Below are positions 58,260-64,000 of a stretch of DNA of 64,000 bases, piece after piece. The notes under the pieces are model-generated. The model did no database searches. It was not told the origin of the DNA and saw only the letters and a list, made by a program, of their open reading frames with translations. The position numbers were made by a program, and so were the translations under genes. Within the stretch, counting starts at the first letter, position 1. Every line of letters starts with the position of its first letter. Source of the DNA: Trichomonas vaginalis G3 (Eukaryota > Parabasalia > Trichomonadida > Trichomonadidae); NCBI RefSeq assembly GCF_026262505.1, contig NC_067203.1, positions 434,001 to 498,000 on the forward strand, read 5' to 3'.

Positions 58260-58622
58260 ATGGACGCACAGAACTTAGCGAATGCACAGCAACCTGGACA
58301 ACCAAACCCAGAGAATATTCCAAATGAAGTTAGAATACAAACTGCAATGGCAAACTATGGTCAAGTGCCAACAGATGTACAAATGCAAACTGCCATGTCA
58401 AATGACGCTGCGTTAGGCTTACCACCATGGTATGCAAATATGAGATGGAAAGAGTTTTATACAAACCCTGAAGTGGGATATAAACAACTCTATGCAGATG
58501 ACGCGAACACAGGAGTTGACCCAGAGTATGTTTTCTACCAGAGGAGAAATAGAATGTATGAGCTCCAGTTAAAAAATGCTATGGAACTCAACAGGAAACG
58601 TAAGAGACTAGGCGGACATTAG
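58260..58622 (+). CDS. Polinton C: unknown 120-aa protein (MDAQNLANAQQ family)
   Basis: ATG in TAAATG context. It has two related units (NEVRIQTAMANYGQ, TDVQMQTAMSNDA), then LPPWYANMRWKEFYTNPEVG and a basic C-terminus (NRKRKRLGGH). Lies in a run of small same-strand genes that look virion-related. No family recognised. Confidence 0.55.
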   Translation: MDAQNLANAQQPGQPNPENIPNEVRIQTAMANYGQVPTDVQMQTAMSNDAALGLPPWYANMRWKEFYTNPEVGYKQLYADDANTGVDPEYVFYQRRNRMYELQLKNAMELNRKRKRLGGH

Positions 58623-58640
58623 ATTTTTACATATAGTAAA

Positions 58641-58883
58641 ATGGGTTTCTTCAGTAGTATTGGAAACTTCTTTCGAAATGTTGGAAGAGGTATATGGAAT
58701 GGAATAAAAACCGTAGGAAGAGGAATTTGGAACGGAGTCAAAAATATTGGTAAAAGAGTAGGTCAGTTTGTTGGTATTATACCTAAAGACCCTGAACCAG
58801 AAGAACAAGCTCCTGTTATACAACAGCCTGAACCTGCACCACAGTCTAGTTGGCAACCAAATCCAACACCTCAACCGTATTAA
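58641..58883 (+). CDS. Polinton C: amphipathic small virion-like protein
   Basis: 80 residues. MGFFSSIGNFFRNVGRGIWN, then two GRGIWNG(I/V)K units, GKRVGQFVGIIPKDPEPEEQ and a Pro/Gln tail. The basic amphipathic repeats resemble core or membrane-active capsid peptides. Starts 19 bases after the previous gene. Confidence 0.55.
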   Translation: MGFFSSIGNFFRNVGRGIWNGIKTVGRGIWNGVKNIGKRVGQFVGIIPKDPEPEEQAPVIQQPEPAPQSSWQPNPTPQPY

Positions 58884-58885
58884 AA

Positions 58886-59734
58886 TTATATTTTTACCGT
58901 TCGATAGTAGTTGTATATGAAACTAAGTTCTAAGTAAAACGCGTGGTATAATGGAATTATTCTCTTTCTTCCATCTGTAGTAAACCATACTTGAAAGTCT
59001 GAAATACTTCCACTCGGCGGTTCATATAGCTTTGTAGGTTTTTCGTAAAAGTCATTTGCCAAGCATAAAAAAGAGTTTTGTGCACCAGAAAATGAAGCAT
59101 GAACGATAATAGCATCTGAGTCAAAAACATTTTCATATGTTCCATTAGGGTTTTCGACTTCATAAAAGTTCGGGTGTACTGGATATTCTGCAGGCTGATT
59201 TAACATCCTCAAAAATCTATACCATGCCAAGTTGTTATATTTTGTAGAAATATAAACGTCTTCTCCAAGGTCTTCTATTCTATTGATTTTAACAGTTGCA
59301 TTTTTCCTGTCATATATAATATCGAGATGGTACTCTCCTTCGTCAATGTTGTACTGTTTTGCATATTCGAGATAGATATCGTTTATTTTTTCTTGAAAAG
59401 CTTGAAGAGTTGTTTCTAAGTTTACAAGCAAATTCACTTGTAAAAGTTTTCCCTGTTCAAATTTCTCATACGTATGTTTTTCTTTGTTATAGTATCGAAT
59501 TTCAAAAGCGACCGTAAATGGGAAACCATGTATGGCTTCTGAAATGAACTTCATTCTACGAAAGCCAACAGCTTTTGTGACGGATGGGTCTCTTAGCCAT
59601 CTCAATGGGTAGTCAAAACGATAGCCTTCATGCTTTACGGTCTCTGTCTCAAACTTTTGACCTACGTTAGTAAAAAGTTCATCTAATGGTTTAGTTGTAG
59701 CAACTCTTGAATTTTCTTTTTCTATTGAAAGCAT
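58886..59734 (-). CDS. Polinton C: putative second jelly-roll virion protein
   Basis: 282 residues, open frame, ATG 59734 (MLSIEKENSRVATTKPLDEL). Strand-rich: FPFTVAFEIRYYNKEKHTYE, LLQVNLLVNLETTLQAFQEK, AIIVHASFSGAQNSFLCLAN, then FQVWFTTDGRKRIIPLYHAF and LELSFIYNYYR. The last segment matches the end of Polinton penton-type proteins, where a final LExxF strand closes the jelly roll. The role is inferred. Divergent from the collar-like gene, 18 bases apart. Confidence 0.55.
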   Translation of the reverse strand: MLSIEKENSRVATTKPLDELFTNVGQKFETETVKHEGYRFDYPLRWLRDPSVTKAVGFRRMKFISEAIHGFPFTVAFEIRYYNKEKHTYEKFEQGKLLQVNLLVNLETTLQAFQEKINDIYLEYAKQYNIDEGEYHLDIIYDRKNATVKINRIEDLGEDVYISTKYNNLAWYRFLRMLNQPAEYPVHPNFYEVENPNGTYENVFDSDAIIVHASFSGAQNSFLCLANDFYEKPTKLYEPPSGSISDFQVWFTTDGRKRIIPLYHAFYLELSFIYNYYRTVKI

Positions 59735-59752
59735 ATTTTATCTAGAATAAAA

Positions 59753-60980
59753 ATGTCGAAAGAAACAGCGTCTATGAGAGAAATACAACACAACCGACAA
59801 CTCATTTTGCAAGCTCTAAATAAGAACACAACAAACTTTTCAAACTATTCTAAGATATCTGAGTCATTGAAAGAAGGAAACTTAAAACTGACATTAAACC
59901 CATTGACAGACGAGTTTCTGTTTCAAGACAGTAAGAACCATACTGTTTGTATAAATCCAACAAAAAGAACTTTAAACGAGAAACCTATAGATGAACTTCT
60001 TTTGAAAGCAGATATTGACAACAAAGCTGACAAAGAGTATGTAGATGCAACAAGAGACTATATTCTCGCATGGACAGATAGAACATACCCACAAAAACAT
60101 CATACACATAACATCTATGACGTAGATGAACTTCAAGAAATGTTAGATGACAAAGCGGATAAAACATATGTTGACAATAAAATGTCAAGTGAAGTGACAA
60201 GAGCTGACAAAGAATATTCTAAAAAGACTCATACACATACCATTGCAAATATTACAAACTTACAAGAAACCTTAAACAAGAAAAGTGACGTTGGACATAC
60301 ACACGATTTCTTCGCAACTGTTGGTATAGAAAATATTGCAGGAACGGTTGAAGAACCTGATGGAACTGGTGGGGATGTATTAAATTGGAAACCTCCTAAC
60401 TTTCCACAAGGTTTAACATCGGAGGATGACATAACGACGATGAAAACATTAGATGTAAAATGTTATGTCATGGAGGATGAAAAAAGTTAAATTCACTGCT
60501 CAAGATTTATATGATAAAAAGCTGACAAAACAGAGCTTCAAACGTTAAAGACAGAAATACTTCAAACACTATATCCTATAGGTTCTATTTACACGTCAAT
60601 GAACTCTACCAGACCAGAAGTAGTACTTGGTCTCGGAACTTGGACTCAAATAGTCGACAGGTTTTTGTATTGGGCAAACTCTTCAAAGGAAACAGGTGGA
60701 AGTAAAACGATTTCAGGTGAAAACTTACCTGCGCACAGTCACTACATAGATTTAAGTACATCTCAAGCAGGTTGGCATAAGCATAGATTTTGGGATTGGT
60801 CAGCAATGAAAAAAGGTAAAGGATATGATGTTAAAGACGACGTTCAGTTTGCTATAAATTGTTCTGGGTAGCACACAGGGAGAAGGAAACCATACACATC
60901 GCGTTTCAGGGTATACGCAAACAACGGGACAAAGTAAAGACTACATGCCACCTTACATGACAGTTTACGCATGGTATAAA
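59753..60980 (+). pseudogene. Polinton C: tail-collar-like/fibre protein block (broken)
   Basis: Shaft region with three similar KADxxYVDxx...HxHxI units (ADKEYVDATRDYILAWTDRT, KKTHTHTIANITNLQETLNK), then the collar domain (LYPIGSIYTSMNSTRPEVVL, NLPAHSHYIDL, DYMPPYMTVYAWY). Same gene as A 22979-24215. Broken. Confidence 0.7.
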
Positions 60981-60984
60981 TGCT

Positions 60985-61937
60985 TAGTCGTCATTTTCAA
61001 CTTCTTTAGCATATTCGTCAGGAGTTGTCTTATATTTGTTAGGAACTGTCTTTGAAAGTATACCACCTTGAACTTGACAAGTTTGAAACGAGGTCTGACA
61101 ATAGTAGTTTTATCTTCTGCTTGCAGTCTGTACATTTTGCCATGTTTGCCTAAAACTTCATAATATTCTCTTGTATACTTTCTTCTATTTTTACGAACAC
61201 GTGGAGTACCTGTCGAGTTCCCATTGTTGTCATAGTCAATAGTATTTTCATATGGGTCGCGTTTAGGTATTTCTATTTTTACTTTGTCACCTTTCTTAAG
61301 TTTGAAGCCTGGCATTCTTTCTTGTTTGTCTCTTTTGACTAAACTATTAAATATATAGTCTTTCTCTAAGTCAGGGTTGTTTTTCATTTCTTCGGGGGAG
61401 TGGTTTCCCAAACCTTTTTGTTTACGGCTATTGTAAATATTTAAAACTTGTCTCATCTTTGCCATGGAGAAGTGTCTTATTTGTCGTCATATGACATTTC
61501 ATCTACCTCACCACCTTGTGGTTGTTTAAGTCTCTTAAGATTTTTATACAACTGTCAATGACACCAAGAGCAGAATGGTTTTGGTCGACAATGAAATATT
61601 GGTTTACATTTTTTGAACGCAGATAGTTTTTAATATCGTCTGATTTGAAAGAACTTTCACAGTCAGATGTCAGTTTTGTTGGATGGTATTTGTCAACGAA
61701 TATTGTCAAAGCAGTTTTCACATCTAAAATATTTTTGGACCATAATGGTATGGCTTCACAGTATCTTGTGTTTTGACCGACAAATATTAGCCAGTATGGT
61801 GGTCCATCTTCTCTATACCTCGGAATGTTTTCCAAGATATCCATAAACCAAGCATTTGGTGTTGAACTAAAGATTTTTACCATGAGTGCTTTCTTTGTGC
61901 CTTTAGAAACATACGGGTCCTTGTTTGAATTCGTCAT
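60985..61937 (-). pseudogene. Polinton C: rve-family integrase block (broken)
   Basis: Same gene as A 22026-22982, closely similar. Core strands WFMDILENIPRY and KLTSDCESSF, C-terminal SH3-like domain GFKLKKGDKVKIEIPKRD. Divergent from the pVI-like gene. Broken. Confidence 0.75.
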
Positions 61938-61953
61938 TTTTAACCCATAAGAA

Positions 61954-62355
61954 ATGGGTTTATTTGGCGCATTAGCAGGAGTCGCATCTAGATTTTTGCC
62001 CGCAGTGGGAACACTAGCCAGAGGTGCATTTGGAATTGGAAGGAAGATTTTGAGTACATTAGGTATACTGAAAGAGAAAGCACAACCTATTATACAAACT
62101 GTACAGAAAGGTTGGGAGGTAGCACGAGATGCAGCAAATCTTATTCCAAATCCTGAAACAAGAGGAAAAGTTCAAGGATGGATGGACAATGTAGGAAGAC
62201 AAGCAGGAAACTACTATAACAAAGCAAATGACTACTATAACCAAGCAGGGCACTACATGGACCAAGGTGAAAGATTCTTTAACAGAGGATATAACCATGC
62301 ACAACAGTGGGTAAACAACAACCAACCTCAACCGCCTCAAACGTGGGGAATGTAA
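61954..62355 (+). CDS. Polinton C: putative minor virion protein (pVI-like)
   Basis: 133 residues, open, almost identical to A 21608-22009. Amphipathic N-terminus MGLFGALAGVASRFLPAVG, central helix KAQPIIQTVQKGWEVARDAA and a Tyr/Asn/Gln tail. Conservation in two copies supports a real product. Confidence 0.6.
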   Translation: MGLFGALAGVASRFLPAVGTLARGAFGIGRKILSTLGILKEKAQPIIQTVQKGWEVARDAANLIPNPETRGKVQGWMDNVGRQAGNYYNKANDYYNQAGHYMDQGERFFNRGYNHAQQWVNNNQPQPPQTWGM

Positions 62356-62374
62356 ATTTTTTTACTGAGATGAA

Positions 62375-62554
62375 ATGAACAATACAGCATTGAGACAAAT
62401 GGGCTCAAGATGGATTTGTCGGCTTCCAGCAGTTACACAACCACGTGTTTGTCAAGTTCTTCCTATACCTCAGGAAGTTTTAGACCGACTTAAAAAACCT
62501 AAACAACCAGTTGAAAACAAAACCAAACTAAAATTTTTTACTGAGATGAAATGA
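62375..62554 (+). CDS. Polinton C: conserved small protein (MNNTALRQMG)
   Basis: About 59 codons, MNNTALRQMGSRWICRLPAV; overlaps the next ATG (ATGA). Preceded by the TTTACTGAGATGAA leader that also precedes the next gene. Counterpart of A 21424-21588. Unknown role. Confidence 0.5.
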   Translation: MNNTALRQMGSRWICRLPAVTQPRVCQVLPIPQEVLDRLKKPKQPVENKTKLKFFTEMK

Positions 62555-63124
62555 CCGAAGAAGTTGAAACGGTAGATTTGACACCACAAACAAAAAGTTC
62601 AGAACCATTGTCAAAACCTGTCAAAGAACTTACAGATGAAGAGAAAAATTCAATAATAGAAAGTGCCAGGTCTGGAAATACAAACTCTAACTACAAAGTC
62701 ACTTTTCATAAAAATGGAACGGCAAGTATCTCAAAAAAGAAACAGACTCTCACAAATAAAATATTGAAGTCTGAAGGAGCTTTCGAGACAACAGATGGAA
62801 AAGTTTACTTCACTGACCAACAGTTCATTATAGAACATCTCATTGACTTAGAGTCGAAATATTCTAAACTTTACAACAAACACAAAAAGTTGAAAGGAAA
62901 ACAAACAAATGGCATATGATATTTATGAAGATGTTGACGACACAACTGTTCCAGCAAGTGAGGTAAAGTCAGATGAACCGAAAAGTGACGAAAAACCAAT
63001 AGAAGAAGAAACCAAAAACTGAAGAAAACCAAAACCAAAGTTTAGTTTCAAACTAAACCAAGTCAACCTTCATTAGCTGGTATGGGTTGGCGTCAAAGAC
63101 TTATGGCAGCGGTGGTTATGTAAA
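62551..63124 (+). pseudogene. Polinton C: unknown acidic protein block (MTEEVETVDL)
   Basis: Same gene as A 20842-21417, closely similar over its first 115 residues, including the coiled coil FIIEHLIDLESKYSKLYNKH. Broken. Confidence 0.5.
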
Positions 63125-63155
63125 GTAAAGAAAAAACATTTTTTTATTTTTAAAA

Positions 63156-64000
63156 ATGCCCCCGTATAGAATGGATAGAAGGTCTGCTAGAATAAAAGCA
63201 GAGTTAGAAAGATATGGTTGGAGAGTTTCAAAGAAGTTTAAATATAGGAAGGGAAGACCCATAAAAGTCTATGACAAATTGTCTGGTCTTCGCTACGAAA
63301 TGGACTTAGAAACAGCACGCGCAAATTATCCAAACTGATTAGAGAGGTTAGAAGAAGAACGTCTTATGGACATGCCTTTCGATGTTATGAGCCTCAAGTT
63401 GAAGGACACGACGGCTTTGCCAGATTCTACTGGAAACATGACGAACAATTGCATCCCTTGAGAAGGAAAAAAGGGAAGGGTGAAGACGCACATGCTCCCA
63501 TGGAAAGAACAAGATATGCATATGAAAAGTATCGTGAAGTTAGAAGTAAAATTACTTCTGGTCGAACCTTTACAGTAAACTTTGACGAAGGAAAGAACAA
63601 AGAAGGCTTCATGGGTGTACTTGCTGCAATTCAAGACGGAAATAAGAAAGGATACAATCTCAGACTAACCGTAACAGATTTAGATGGTTACATATACTAT
63701 GCACATGGCAATGTCACAACAGCCGCACAACTTCTTGACGCTTTCAAGACTACAAAGAGAGAACAAATGTTTGACTCCGACTCAGATTTTTGAATGCAAT
63801 TGAAGAATTGCAAGCGTGAAGTTCGAATGGTACCAACCTAACCCTCAAGCAGTCAGACAACATGCTGGATACTTCCCCTTCAGAAATAAGTCTGACATTG
63901 ACTTGACAAGGTATGGAATTTACAATTCAATTGAAAAAATTGTCAATGAACCTTGTATTCTTACATGTCTCAGGAACTCTGGTCTTGTTACAGATGAGAA
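63156..64000 (+). pseudogene. Polinton C: N-terminal part of the type B DNA polymerase block (runs off window)
   Basis: Starts MPPYRMDRRSARIKAELERY after an A/T-run leader. Closely follows the first ~280 codons of the A polymerase block. The palm motifs lie beyond the window. Broken. Confidence 0.7.

Larger units (their letters stand above)
57198..64000. mobile_element. Polinton/Maverick C, left part only; same family as A, inverted
   Basis: Begins with a 16-base A-run and the same hairpin-bearing terminus as A. It carries the A gene set from the methyltransferase end up to the polymerase, in the same order and closely similar in sequence. Several blocks intact in C help to interpret those of A. 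The visible part has several breaks. The element continues past 64000, so its full length and state are unknown. Confidence 0.9.

Overview
The window looks like nuclear DNA of a trichomonad protist, most likely Trichomonas vaginalis or a close relative. The reasons are AT-rich DNA, compact intronless host genes (ankyrin, BTB-like, SNARE, a Cdc20/Cdh1-type APC/C activator), trichomonad initiator-like TCA motifs close to some start codons, a mariner transposon, and several large Polinton/Maverick elements. I inferred the species from gene content; no search was run.

Layout. 1-2339 is host DNA: the 3' part of an ankyrin-RING gene and a Cdc20/Cdh1-like WD40 gene. 2349-26958 is Polinton A (about 24.6 kb), with short TIRs that carry a hairpin module. 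26965-46699 is Polinton B (about 19.7 kb), a different lineage with about 585-bp TIRs. 46706-57197 is host DNA again: an unknown gene, a BTB-like/coiled-coil gene, a large ankyrin gene, a bromodomain-like gene, an R-SNARE, a proline-rich gene and a divergent pair of coiled-coil genes. 57198 to the window end is Polinton C, a second copy of the A family in inverted orientation, running out of the window.

The insertion history can be read directly. B entered host DNA first: its 6-bp target duplication TTATGT now lies at 2340-2345 and 46700-46705. A then inserted three bases inside the left tip of B, duplicating TGTAGT (2343-2348 and 26959-26964). A mariner later entered the DNA polymerase region of B. 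All three Polintons are treated as fossils. A is broken many times (about fifteen or more), B a handful of times, and the visible part of C several times.

A and B share the Polinton core: protein-primed type B DNA polymerase, rve integrase, A32-like packaging ATPase, major capsid and minor capsid. They also share a gene for a protein with a phage-tail-collar-like end and a collinear KilA-N gene cassette bounded by common palindromic repeats. A has a superfamily 3 helicase and both A and C have a Dam-like adenine methyltransferase; I see neither in B. The least explained structures are two 22-bp minisatellites in A with short outward-facing ORFs and a palindromic centre, and the KilA-N cassette inside B, which has its own inverted repeats.
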